Position numbers and translations under genes: made by a program | Notes under the pieces: model-generated | Databases searched by the model: none | What the model saw: only the letters and a program-made list of their open reading frames with translations | What the model was told of the DNA's origin: nothing | In this document: positions 1-5,895 of the stretch, in pieces | Layout: the number at the start of each line of letters is the position of its first letter | How positions within the stretch are numbered: the stretch's first letter is position 1 | Origin: Dehalococcoidales bacterium | Lineage (GTDB): Bacteria > Chloroflexota > Dehalococcoidia > Dehalococcoidales > UBA3254 | Length of the DNA stretch: 5,895 bases | NCBI GenBank assembly: GCA_028718465.1 | Contig: JAQULX010000197.1 | Span: forward strand, 1 to 5,895 | Direction of reading: 5' to 3'

Positions 1-934
1 CTACCCGCAAATCAGCCCCGCCGTCCAGCATATGAGTGGCGAAGGTATGGCGCAGGACATGCGGGTGCACATCCTTCTGGATCCCGACAGCGGCGGCGTA
101 ATGTTTCATTATCTTCTGTATTCCCCGCATGCTCAACCGACAGCCCTGGCGGTTCAAAAACAGGGCTTTTTCACGGCGCTTTCCGGCCAACTGCGGCCGG
201 CCTTTATTGATATAAACCTGTATGGCCGCGGCTGCCGGCACACCCAGCAGGACGACCCGCTCTTTGGAGCCTTTGCCTGTAACATAAACTTCCCGCGCAT
301 CCAGGTTGATGCTATCCCGGTCTAACTGCCAGAGCTCACTGATGCGCAATCCGGAGGCGTAAAGCAGCTCCAGCATCGCACGGTCGCGCTGTCCCTCCGG
401 TTTGTTCATATCCGGAGCATTCAGAAGCTGCTCCGTCTCCGGTTGGGTCAGGAATACAGGAAGTCTCTTATCCATCTTCACCGACAGGGAGGAGCGGGGA
501 GAGTTTCTCTGATGAGTCCTGACCGGTAGGGGAGATATATCCACCAGCTTTTCCAGCAGCAAAAACTTGTAAAAGGAGCGCAAGGCGGAGAGGCGGCGGT
601 TGACGCTGGATTTGGCGATTTGATGCCTGACCAGCCAGGAGACATAGCTCCGGATGAGCTCGCGATCTATTTCCCGCTGAGATTTAACATTTTTCAGGTT
701 AATAAAATTAAAAAAAGTGTATTCGGCATTTCTGACGAAGGAGCTGTTCGGATCATAGTGGCCGAACAGGTCCTGGATATAGAGTTTCCGGGTGCGCTCG
801 CTTACATCGCCTTCGGTATCAAGGTAGACCAGATACTTTTTAACAACCTGCTCGCCGGGTTCCCGGCCGAAGATAGCGTTGATATATTCTATCAAGCGGG
901 AATCGTAGCGCCGGATTTCAGGAGACTTTTTCAC
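1..934 (-). CDS. xerC: XerC/XerD-type tyrosine recombinase, 3' end missing
   Basis: Site-specific recombinase of the phage-integrase family; XerC/D proteins act in the cytoplasm on dif-like sites to resolve chromosome dimers. I translated it by hand from a GTG at 934-932, which has AGGAAGG upstream; 311 residues lie in the window without a stop. An N-terminal SAM-like core-binding domain (about residues 28-135, with NRRLSALRSFYKFLL at 112-126) is followed by the catalytic domain. Visible catalytic residues are R197 in ASGLRISEL, K221 in VTGKGSK, and H292 and R295 in HPHVLRHTFATHML. The last His/Trp and the nucleophilic Tyr lie beyond the left edge. Compared with typical XerC/D it has an N-terminal extension of roughly 20 residues and an insertion of about 15 residues near 57-73. 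It follows topA, as in other bacteria. Family is certain; the XerC versus XerD label is based mainly on gene order. Confidence 0.95.
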   Translation of the reverse strand, partial: MKKSPEIRRYDSRLIEYINAIFGREPGEQVVKKYLVYLDTEGDVSERTRKLYIQDLFGHYDPNSSFVRNAEYTFFNFINLKNVKSQREIDRELIRSYVSWLVRHQIAKSSVNRRLSALRSFYKFLLLEKLVDISPLPVRTHQRNSPRSSLSVKMDKRLPVFLTQPETEQLLNAPDMNKPEGQRDRAMLELLYASGLRISELWQLDRDSINLDAREVYVTGKGSKERVVLLGVPAAAAIQVYINKGRPQLAGKRREKALFLNRQGCRLSMRGIQKIMKHYAAAVGIQKDVHPHVLRHTFATHMLDGGADLRV

Positions 935-1040
935 AGGTCAATTCCTTCCTATGTTTCAGGCTGCGCTCTCACTTTTATTACGTTATTTCAGGGACCGAGG
1001 GCTCTCTATCGCGTCATTACAAAAATGAGGCCCGGCCCGG
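935..1040 (-). other. Short intergenic spacer topA-recombinase
   Basis: About 106 bases between the topA stop and the recombinase GTG. I see no hairpin followed by a T-run and no convincing -35/-10 pair, so read-through transcription from topA is the simplest reading. The stretch next to topA is a GC-rich CCGGGCC repeat, and the remainder is more AT-rich and ends in the ribosome binding site. Confidence 0.5.
944..950 (-). promoter_or_regulatory. Ribosome binding site of the recombinase gene
   Basis: AGGAAGG on the minus strand lies 9 bases before the GTG at 934-932. This supports GTG as the start, since there is no in-frame ATG until codon 154 and the reading frame from the GTG matches the recombinase N-terminal domain. 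Confidence 0.7.
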
Positions 1041-3170
1041 CTAACCCTCCTCCGGTTTCCCCTCCAGCTTCTCTTTATGGCTGCATTTAAAGCACTTGAC
1101 CGTTTTGTTTCTCTGGGCCAGCAGCAGGCTGCCGCACTCCGGGCAGGGCTTATCGACCGGCTGGAGGAAAGTGGTAAATTTGCAGTCCGGATAGCCGCTG
1201 CATCCGTAGAAGCGTTTCTTGCGTTTGCTGATTCTCTGGACCAGCTCTTTCCCGCACTCCGGGCATTTAGCCCCGGTCTTCACCTGGTAAGGTTTGGTGC
1301 TTTTGCATTCCGGATATCCGGTGCAGGCGAGAAATTTGCCGAATCGCCCGGACTTGATCGCCATGGGCAGACCGCATTTAGGGCATTTCTCATCGGTAAT
1401 TTCGTCCGCCAGTTTTACCCGCTCAACAGTCTCATGGGCTTGCTCCAGGTCTTTCTCCATGGGCTTGTAGAAGCCTTTGACCACATTCACCCAGTCTTTA
1501 TTATCATTGGCTATCTCATCCAGCTCTTCTTCCATACGGGCCGTGAACTCGATATCCATCAGGTCCGGGAAGCTCTGGGTGAGCATATCATTGACCACGA
1601 ATCCCAGTTCGGTCGGCTGAAAAATGCCTTTGGTCTTGGTCACATATTCCCTGTCCTGAATAGTGGAAATGATAGGGGCATAGGTGCTGGGCCGGCCGAT
1701 GCCTTTCTGCTCCAGGGCCTTAATCAAGGTGGCTTCGGTATATCGCGACGGCGGCTGGGTAAAATGCTGCTCCGCCAGCAGTTTCAGCAGATTGAGAAGA
1801 TCGCCTTTGGCCAGCTTTGGCAGGGCTGTATCTTTCTCATCTTCCTTGTCCCCGTCATCCCGGCCTTCGATATAAAGGGTAGTGAAGCCGGCGAAGTCCA
1901 TTTTGGTGTTGCCGGTACGTAAAAGATAACCGGTCCCGGAGGACGGGCATTTCGCTTCGATATCAATACTGGTATTTTCATAGACGGCGTTAGCCATCTG
2001 GCTGGCTACCATGCGCTTCCAGATCAGGTTGTACAGCTTGAACTGGGCGTCGTTAAGAAATGGTTTTACGGATGCCGGCTCCCTGTGAATCCGGGTGGGG
2101 CGAATAGCCTCGTGAGCTTCCTGGGCGCCCTTCACTGTTTTGGTGAAAACGCGGGGTTTAGCCGGCAGGTACTTTTCTCCGTACTTCTCCTGAATGTATT
2201 CGCGGGTTTCCGCCAGGGCGGAGGCCGCGATATGAGTCGAGTCGGTACGCATGTAGGTGATCAGGCCGACGCTCCCCTCATCACCCAGGGGAAGGCCTTC
2301 ATAAAGCTGCTGGGCCAGCATCATGGTGCGGCTGGCGGAGTAGCGCAACTGCCGCCAGGCCTCCTGCTGGAGGGTGCTGGTAATAAACGGAGGCGCCGGG
2401 GCCCGGGTGACCTTCCGGACGGTGATCTTATAAACACTGTACTCGGAATTCTGAAGGTCTTCCTTCAGCCTGTTGGCCTCGGCTTCATTGGGGATTTCTA
2501 TTTTAGATCCGCCGATCATCCCGACCAGACCGGCCCGGAAGGCGGCTTTCCTGTTCTTTTCGCCGCTTTTTATCAATTCAGCTTCAATACTCCAGTATTC
2601 CACCGGAACGAAGTTCTGAATTTCTCTCTCCCGTTCGACGATGATCCGGACAGCCACCGACTGGACCCGTCCGGCGGAAAGCCCCCTTTTGACCTTACGC
2701 CAGAGAAAAGGGCTGATTTTATAGCCCACCAGCCTGTCCAGAATCCGGCGCGCCTGCTGGGCGTTGACCATCTGCATATCTATCTGACGGGGATGCTTGA
2801 AGGCCTCCTTGATAGCATCGGAGGTTATCTCGTGAAAGACGACCCGGCGGTAGGGAGTACTCTCCCTGCGCCCATCAATCACCTCCGAAAGGTGCCAGGA
2901 AATCGCCTCTCCTTCCCTATCCGGATCAGTCGCCAGATAGACTTCGGAGGCTCCCTTGACCGCCGTTTTGAGCTCGGTGACAATTTTTTTCTTATCCGAC
3001 GGTATCACGTACTTAGGCAAAAACCCGTTCTCGATATCGACTCCGATCTGGCTTTTGGGCAAATCGCGGATATGCCCCAGAGATGCCTTGAGGCTGTAGC
3101 CCTTACCGAGGATTTTGCCTAAAGTGCGGGCCTTAGCCGGAGATTCAACTATAACCAATTTGTCTTTCAT
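1041..3170 (-). CDS. topA: DNA topoisomerase I (type IA)
   Basis: Relaxes negatively supercoiled DNA by cutting one strand through a 5'-phosphotyrosine link, with Mg2+. From ATG at 3170-3168 it is 709 residues. The Toprim domain is at about 1-115, with VIVESPAK (catalytic Glu 9) and the acidic motif DPDREGE (82-88). The type IA core follows, with the strand-passing and active-site region GLITYMRTDST, where Tyr 306 is the nucleophile, and GIGRPSTYA near 490. The C-terminus carries three four-cysteine zinc ribbons: C596/599/616/622, C636/639/657/663 and C676/679/693/696. The length and layout are those of a normal bacterial TopA. An in-frame TTG at 3182 with AAGG six bases upstream is an alternative start that adds four residues and overlaps dprA by 8 bases; ATG was preferred because family members typically begin just before the LVIVESPAK strand. 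Stop is TAG at 1041-1043. It is probably in one operon with dprA. Confidence 0.98.
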   Translation of the reverse strand: MKDKLVIVESPAKARTLGKILGKGYSLKASLGHIRDLPKSQIGVDIENGFLPKYVIPSDKKKIVTELKTAVKGASEVYLATDPDREGEAISWHLSEVIDGRRESTPYRRVVFHEITSDAIKEAFKHPRQIDMQMVNAQQARRILDRLVGYKISPFLWRKVKRGLSAGRVQSVAVRIIVEREREIQNFVPVEYWSIEAELIKSGEKNRKAAFRAGLVGMIGGSKIEIPNEAEANRLKEDLQNSEYSVYKITVRKVTRAPAPPFITSTLQQEAWRQLRYSASRTMMLAQQLYEGLPLGDEGSVGLITYMRTDSTHIAASALAETREYIQEKYGEKYLPAKPRVFTKTVKGAQEAHEAIRPTRIHREPASVKPFLNDAQFKLYNLIWKRMVASQMANAVYENTSIDIEAKCPSSGTGYLLRTGNTKMDFAGFTTLYIEGRDDGDKEDEKDTALPKLAKGDLLNLLKLLAEQHFTQPPSRYTEATLIKALEQKGIGRPSTYAPIISTIQDREYVTKTKGIFQPTELGFVVNDMLTQSFPDLMDIEFTARMEEELDEIANDNKDWVNVVKGFYKPMEKDLEQAHETVERVKLADEITDEKCPKCGLPMAIKSGRFGKFLACTGYPECKSTKPYQVKTGAKCPECGKELVQRISKRKKRFYGCSGYPDCKFTTFLQPVDKPCPECGSLLLAQRNKTVKCFKCSHKEKLEGKPEEG

Positions 3171-3174
3171 TGCT

Positions 3175-4359
3175 TTATTCAATTTTAACCTTATATTCCT
3201 TTCTTGTTTCCATGGCCAGCACGTAATTCATGGCGCTGACCTGTCTGACCAACCCTTTTAGTTCCATTATAGCCAAATTGCTGCTGACTGTTGAAATCGG
3301 CAGGCCGCTGTTCCGGCAGACCTGATCGATATGGGCCGGTTCGGCGCTGATGTGTTTCAATACCAGGGCTTCGGTATCGGAAAGGGGCGCCATCTCTTTC
3401 AATTCCATTTGACGGACATTGACAGTCAGGTTCAACTCTTCCAGGATATCCGTACAGTTGCGCACCAGTTTGGCGCCCTCCTGGATCAAGGTGTTGGTCC
3501 CCCGGCTCACAGGCGAAAAAATGCTTCCAGGAATGGCAAAGACCTCGCGGTTCTGCTCCAGGGCCATGTGGGCGGTTATGATAGCGCCGCTGGAAGAATC
3601 GGCTTCGACAACCAGAACGCCCAGGCTCATCCCGCTCATAATCCGGTTCCGCCGGGGAAAATTGTCCGGTCTGGGTTTGGTCCCCAGAGGATACTCGCTG
3701 ATCAAAGCCCCGCAATCCGCGATTCTCCGGGCAAGGTCGGCATTTTCCGCCGGATAGACGGTATCTACACCGCAGGCAAAGATAGCGCAGGTGCGGCCTC
3801 CGGCTTCGAGAGCGCGGCGGTGGGCGACGGTATCGATTCCCCGCGCCAGTCCGCTAACTACCGTAATATTATTCCGGGCCAGGTCTTGGACGATCTCTTC
3901 GGCGACCTGGCGGCCGTAAACCGTAGCCCGGCGGGTGCCGACCACGGCGACGCACCATTCATCCTGCGGCAGCAGGCTTCCTTTGATATATATCACCGGA
4001 GGGTAATCATAAATCTCCTTGAGGCGGGCGGGATACAGGGCATCGTGATAGGTGCAGGCCTTCACGCCGGACCGGGCCAATTTTTCCATTTCCGAGTCAA
4101 GGTCGATCCCGGGCCGGCAGGTCTCGATGGAATTCAGGGTGTGGCTGTCCAAACCGGCTTGCTTGAGGCTGCCTGCTGAAGCTTTCCAGGCATCTTCCAT
4201 CTTGCCGAAATAAGATTCCATCAGGGAGAACTTCACCCGGCCGATTCCGGGGATGGTATTGAAGCCGACCCAGTACTTTAATTCGCTATCCGTCATATCA
4301 ACCGTCATTACATTAGAGTCCGCATCCTCGCCTGAAAGGCGGGCTGCACTATCAGCCAT
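3175..4359 (-). CDS. dprA: DNA processing protein DprA (Smf)
   Basis: DprA binds incoming single-stranded DNA and loads RecA in natural transformation; it is also widespread in bacteria not known to be competent. From ATG at 4359-4357 it has 394 residues. A helix-hairpin-helix segment (IPGIGRVKF, 36-44) opens the protein. The Rossmann-like DprA domain spans about 105-300, with VVGTRRATVYGR (139-150), SGLARGIDTVAHRRAL (169-184), GVDTVYPAEN (197-206), FPRRNRIMSG (234-243), SSSGAIITA (255-263) and FAIPGSI (274-280). A winged-helix-like C-terminal domain (about 325-385) follows, as in many DprA proteins. The start is uncertain: conserved sequence begins only at ELKYWVGFN (residue 26), and ATGs at 4308 and 4296 are equally possible; none has a good Shine-Dalgarno sequence. 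The frame is open up to an ATG at 4614, but that extension is Arg/Ser/Ala-rich, shows no recognisable domain and crosses a palindrome-rich block, so I excluded it. Stop TAA at 3177-3175 lies 4 bases from the topA ATG. Confidence 0.95.
   Translation of the reverse strand: MADSAARLSGEDADSNVMTVDMTDSELKYWVGFNTIPGIGRVKFSLMESYFGKMEDAWKASAGSLKQAGLDSHTLNSIETCRPGIDLDSEMEKLARSGVKACTYHDALYPARLKEIYDYPPVIYIKGSLLPQDEWCVAVVGTRRATVYGRQVAEEIVQDLARNNITVVSGLARGIDTVAHRRALEAGGRTCAIFACGVDTVYPAENADLARRIADCGALISEYPLGTKPRPDNFPRRNRIMSGMSLGVLVVEADSSSGAIITAHMALEQNREVFAIPGSIFSPVSRGTNTLIQEGAKLVRNCTDILEELNLTVNVRQMELKEMAPLSDTEALVLKHISAEPAHIDQVCRNSGLPISTVSSNLAIMELKGLVRQVSAMNYVLAMETRKEYKVKIE
3189..3192 (-). promoter_or_regulatory. 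Possible ribosome binding site favouring the TTG start of topA
   Basis: AAGG on the minus strand ends 6 bases before TTG 3182-3180 and 18 bases before ATG 3170-3168. The spacing suits TTG better than ATG. It lies inside the last codons of dprA, so either start implies coupling to dprA translation. The motif is short and may be chance. Confidence 0.35.
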
Positions 4360-4371
4360 CACAAGGGAACT

Positions 4372-4377
4372 ATTGTA
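4372..4377 (-). promoter_or_regulatory. Candidate -10 box of the dprA-topA transcript
   Basis: TACAAT on the minus strand is one base from the TATAAT consensus and lies 12 bases before the ATG at 4359. I find no good -35 hexamer at 16-18 bases. Transcription from here would begin a few bases before that ATG, giving a nearly leaderless message, or a normal leader if translation starts at 4308 or 4296. A second TACAAT at 4443-4438 lies further upstream. Confidence 0.35.
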
Positions 4378-4464
4378 ACACAAAAACGCGGAGAGTGATA
4401 CAGGCAAATGGTCAGAGCGCCGGGAAACGCATATTAATTGTAACGCAATAGACCTAACGCCTGT

Positions 4465-4618
4465 GGCAGCCGGGGCTGGGTCACCCACGGCCTGCGCAAG
4501 CAGGTAAGGTGAACGCGGCCTGCTGGCACTCAGGGACACCCAAAGGGTCCCCGCGCCATTTCGTCTCGCCTTCGGCGAGGGTATTAAGGCATGGCTCAGC
4601 CGGCCCCGGCTCATGGCC
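4465..4618. other. GC-rich multi-hairpin element, possible structured RNA or dispersed repeat
   Basis: Several inverted repeats are packed together. AGCCGGGGC (4468-4476) is exactly complementary to GCCCCGGCT (4603-4611), giving a 9-bp closing helix. Inside are CCTGC-GCAA-GCAGG (4491-4504, a GNRA loop if read on the plus strand), CGCGG/CCGCG (4514-4518 with 4551-4555) enclosing a GGGA/CCC...GGG/TCCC hairpin with AAA loop (4533-4551), and CTCGCC-TTC-GGCGAG (4565-4579). AGCCGGCCCCGGCT (4598-4611) is also palindromic by itself. I do not recognise SRP RNA, RNase P RNA, tmRNA or a known riboswitch in it. It could be a noncoding RNA, a leader of dprA, or a palindromic repeat. Strand is unknown, although the GNRA loop hints at plus. 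Confidence 0.45.
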
Positions 4619-4734
4619 CGCTGATTAATGAGTATGGAGAGGAGCTTCCAGCAATGACACCATTATCAGGCCTCCAGCGTGACAATATTACAGCAGTCAC
4701 TTCCTGCGCTATATAGTTTATTGGATTGTTTACA

Positions 4735-4817
4735 GGTAGTTTACAGTTTACACCCTGTAATCCACGGTTTTGAGGCTGAAAAGGGCCTAAAAAGACGGCT
4801 GTAAACTGGAAACTACC
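4735..4817. repeat. 18-bp inverted repeat pair with 47-base spacer
   Basis: GGTAGTTTACAGTTTACA at 4735-4752 and TGTAAACTGGAAACTACC at 4800-4817 are reverse complements at 17 of 18 positions. The left arm overlaps a nested perfect repeat, TTACAGG (4730-4736) with CCTGTAA (4754-4760), and TTTACA occurs three times, at 4729, 4740 and 4747. No T-run follows either arm, so a simple terminator is unlikely. It lies 48 bases beyond the stop of the transposase-like gene; it could be a protein-binding site, remnant transposon ends or a small miniature element. Confidence 0.7.
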
Positions 4818-4837
4818 ATATTTAACTGGAACCCCAT

Positions 4838-4861
4838 AAAATTTTCCAAGGCCCCTCCTTG
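4838..4861 (-). terminator. Weak terminator-like hairpin after the transposase-like gene
   Basis: On the minus strand CAAGG, a 5-base loop AGGGG and CCTTG form a 5-bp stem just after the stop codon, followed by GAAAATTTT. The stem is short and the T-run has only four bases, so activity is doubtful. Confidence 0.25.
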
Positions 4862-4864
4862 AGA

Positions 4865-5895
4865 TCAATAAACCTGACTTTCCACAATGATGTCCCGCCA
4901 GCTATTAAAGCGGCTGACTCCAGCCGGGTTAAACCCGGAAAGGAAATTATAATGGACTCTCCAGGCGGAGCAAATCAGCCTGCCTGAGGCCAGGCTACCG
5001 CAGCTCAGCCGGCGGGAGATAAGGCGTGTTCTGGGGTCAACCCGTTCACTAAATTTTGACAGAAGTTCCCAATGATGCCGCTCAAAGTTGACTTTGCGCA
5101 TAGTGTTTTCCACAGCCATCGCCAGGTCGGGTCCAAAAGAGGCGAACCCAAGGCCTAAAACCAAGCTCTCGGGCCACGAGCCAGCCAGGCGAACAGCCTT
5201 CTGGACCACGTTCTCGCGATCTTTTTCTATACAAGCCGGAACCAGGTCAGAGGCAATGATAAAACCCGAATTCATATCCAGCACATCCAAAACAGCCACA
5301 GGTCTTTCCGCCGGGATAGAAGTACATTGCAAAATCCACTGCGAACTCAAGGGAGGCAGAATATCCCCGGTGAGCTTAAGCGCCTGACGGGAAAAGCGGG
5401 AAACCAGGTTTTCGATTCCGCTCATGCTGATGCGGACCTGCCCGGATTCCTCGACCAACCGACAGATGGAAGCCAGGGATTCAGCCTCAAAAAAACGTTC
5501 CAGGACAGTCGCCACAGCTTCAACAGGCAGGCGACCGCGAAGAACAGAACCGCTATTGATGAAAACGCACCCGCAGTCCCGGCATTGATATCTCTGATTT
5601 CCGTTGAAGACACCGCTTTTAATGGTCCGAGCGGAATGACAGCGTTTACAGACAACGCCGTTAGAAGGCTTCGGAGCCGGAGGGAGCAGGGGAAAAAGCT
5701 CACTCCCGGTATATCCCGGAAGGCGAGCCAGCAGGCGAGTCTTTATAGAGTCCGAAGGAACCACCCTGCCGCCCATAATGGCGTAGAGCCAGGTATGAGA
5801 AATGCCAGTCTCTCCGGCCAGCCGGCGCGGGGTCAAATTACAGGACGACAAAGCAATCTGCCAGTTGGATTTCAGTTTAGCCGCATCATTCAAGA
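4865..5895 (-). CDS. Transposase-like protein, HTH plus zinc ribbon plus degenerate DDE core (5' end possibly outside)
   Basis: The open frame holds 342 residues from a TTG at 5893-5891; no ribosome binding site can be seen because the window ends two bases further, so the real start may be outside. Residues about 18-57 resemble a helix-turn-helix (LTPRRLAGETGISHTWLYAI). A zinc ribbon follows with C82, C85, C104 and C107 and the NGNQRYQCRDCG pattern typical of transposase zinc ribbons. Residues about 118-172 look like a second helical DNA-binding region. Residues about 185-318 match the shape of a DDE core: W186, T191, LDMNSGFIIASDL (205-217), GFASFGP (249-255) and WRVHYNF (311-317). By eye the acidic triad falls on Q189, L248 and S279, so transposition activity is unlikely. 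The frame has no stops or obvious frameshift. It may be a domesticated DNA-binding protein or a decaying relic. It is transcribed toward dprA but separated by about 500 bases. Confidence 0.8.
   Translation of the reverse strand, partial: LNDAAKLKSNWQIALSSCNLTPRRLAGETGISHTWLYAIMGGRVVPSDSIKTRLLARLPGYTGSELFPLLPPAPKPSNGVVCKRCHSARTIKSGVFNGNQRYQCRDCGCVFINSGSVLRGRLPVEAVATVLERFFEAESLASICRLVEESGQVRISMSGIENLVSRFSRQALKLTGDILPPLSSQWILQCTSIPAERPVAVLDVLDMNSGFIIASDLVPACIEKDRENVVQKAVRLAGSWPESLVLGLGFASFGPDLAMAVENTMRKVNFERHHWELLSKFSERVDPRTRLISRRLSCGSLASGRLICSAWRVHYNFLSGFNPAGVSRFNSWRDIIVESQVY

Larger units (their letters stand above)
4360..4864. other. Intergenic region between transposase-like gene and dprA
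   Basis: About 505 bases without a supported gene. From left to right it has the dprA promoter region (4360-4460), a GC-rich hairpin-rich block (4465-4618), an unremarkable stretch (4620-4728), an inverted repeat with TTTACA copies (4729-4817) and a weak terminator-like hairpin (4838-4861). Open frames crossing it on the minus strand (for example 4611-4868, TTG start) have no recognisable domain and low-complexity or random-looking composition, so I treat them as chance. Confidence 0.6.

Noticed and set aside
2085..3122. Long plus-strand open frame opposite topA
   Set aside because: It is an antisense shadow of a certain gene; its translation has no recognisable domain. The same holds for 1077-1922, 3331-4179 and 620-1090.
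4455..4475. Possible integron attC site (CCTAACG beside an inverted repeat)
   Set aside because: The matching GTTAGG core that should end the other arm is absent, and there is no integron integrase or cassette array; the tyrosine recombinase here is of XerC/D type.
4360..4614. N-terminal extension of dprA to an ATG at 4614
   Set aside because: The 85 extra residues are Arg/Ser/Ala-rich with no recognised domain, DprA homology starts after them, the ATG lacks a ribosome binding site, and the DNA is explained by a palindrome-rich block.
4465..4618. SRP RNA, RNase P RNA, tmRNA or cobalamin riboswitch
   Set aside because: The conserved core sequences of these RNAs (for example the SRP GGAA-containing tip, RNase P GAAACAGACC-like segments, tmRNA tRNA-like ends) were not found on either strand.
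4654..4716. Plus-strand 20-residue ORF preceded by AGGAG
   Set aside because: Spacing to the ATG is acceptable but there is no promoter, no recognisable peptide feature, and an ORF of this length is expected by chance.
4611..4868. Minus-strand frame of 85 codons after the transposase-like gene
   Set aside because: It begins at a TTG with no ribosome binding site before it, encodes no recognisable domain and runs through the inverted repeat.
1..5895. CRISPR array or tRNA/rRNA genes
   Set aside because: I saw no regularly spaced direct repeats of CRISPR length and no tRNA cloverleaf or rRNA-like sequence.

Overview
The window looks like a bacterial chromosome segment of moderate GC content. 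All recognised genes are on the minus strand, so in transcription order they run from right to left. The order dprA - topA - xerC/D is a known bacterial chromosomal arrangement; in Bacillus subtilis the same three genes occur with trmFO between topA and the recombinase gene. DprA and TopA sequence style suggests Chloroflexota, perhaps class Dehalococcoidia, but this is an impression from sequence alone and is not proven here.

Right end (4865-5895): a gene for a transposase-like protein. It has an N-terminal helix-turn-helix, a CxxC...CxxC zinc ribbon of the kind found in transposases, and a C-terminal domain that resembles a DDE transposase core. By eye the three catalytic acidic positions are replaced by Q, L and S, so it is probably not an active transposase. 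Its true start may lie beyond the window.

Middle (4360-4864): about 500 bases with no convincing gene. It holds an 18-bp near-perfect inverted repeat with nested TTTACA repeats (4729-4817), a GC-rich block of about 150 bases able to form several hairpins closed by a 9-bp terminal helix (4465-4618), and a promoter-like TACAAT just upstream of dprA.

Left two-thirds (1-4359): dprA (DNA processing protein A), topA (topoisomerase I with three zinc ribbons) and a XerC/XerD-type tyrosine recombinase. dprA and topA are within a few bases of each other or overlap, so they are probably cotranscribed and translationally coupled. The recombinase gene follows after about 106 bases and runs off the left edge before its catalytic tyrosine. 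Together the three act on chromosomal DNA: ssDNA handling in recombination or uptake, supercoil relaxation, and site-specific resolution of chromosome dimers.
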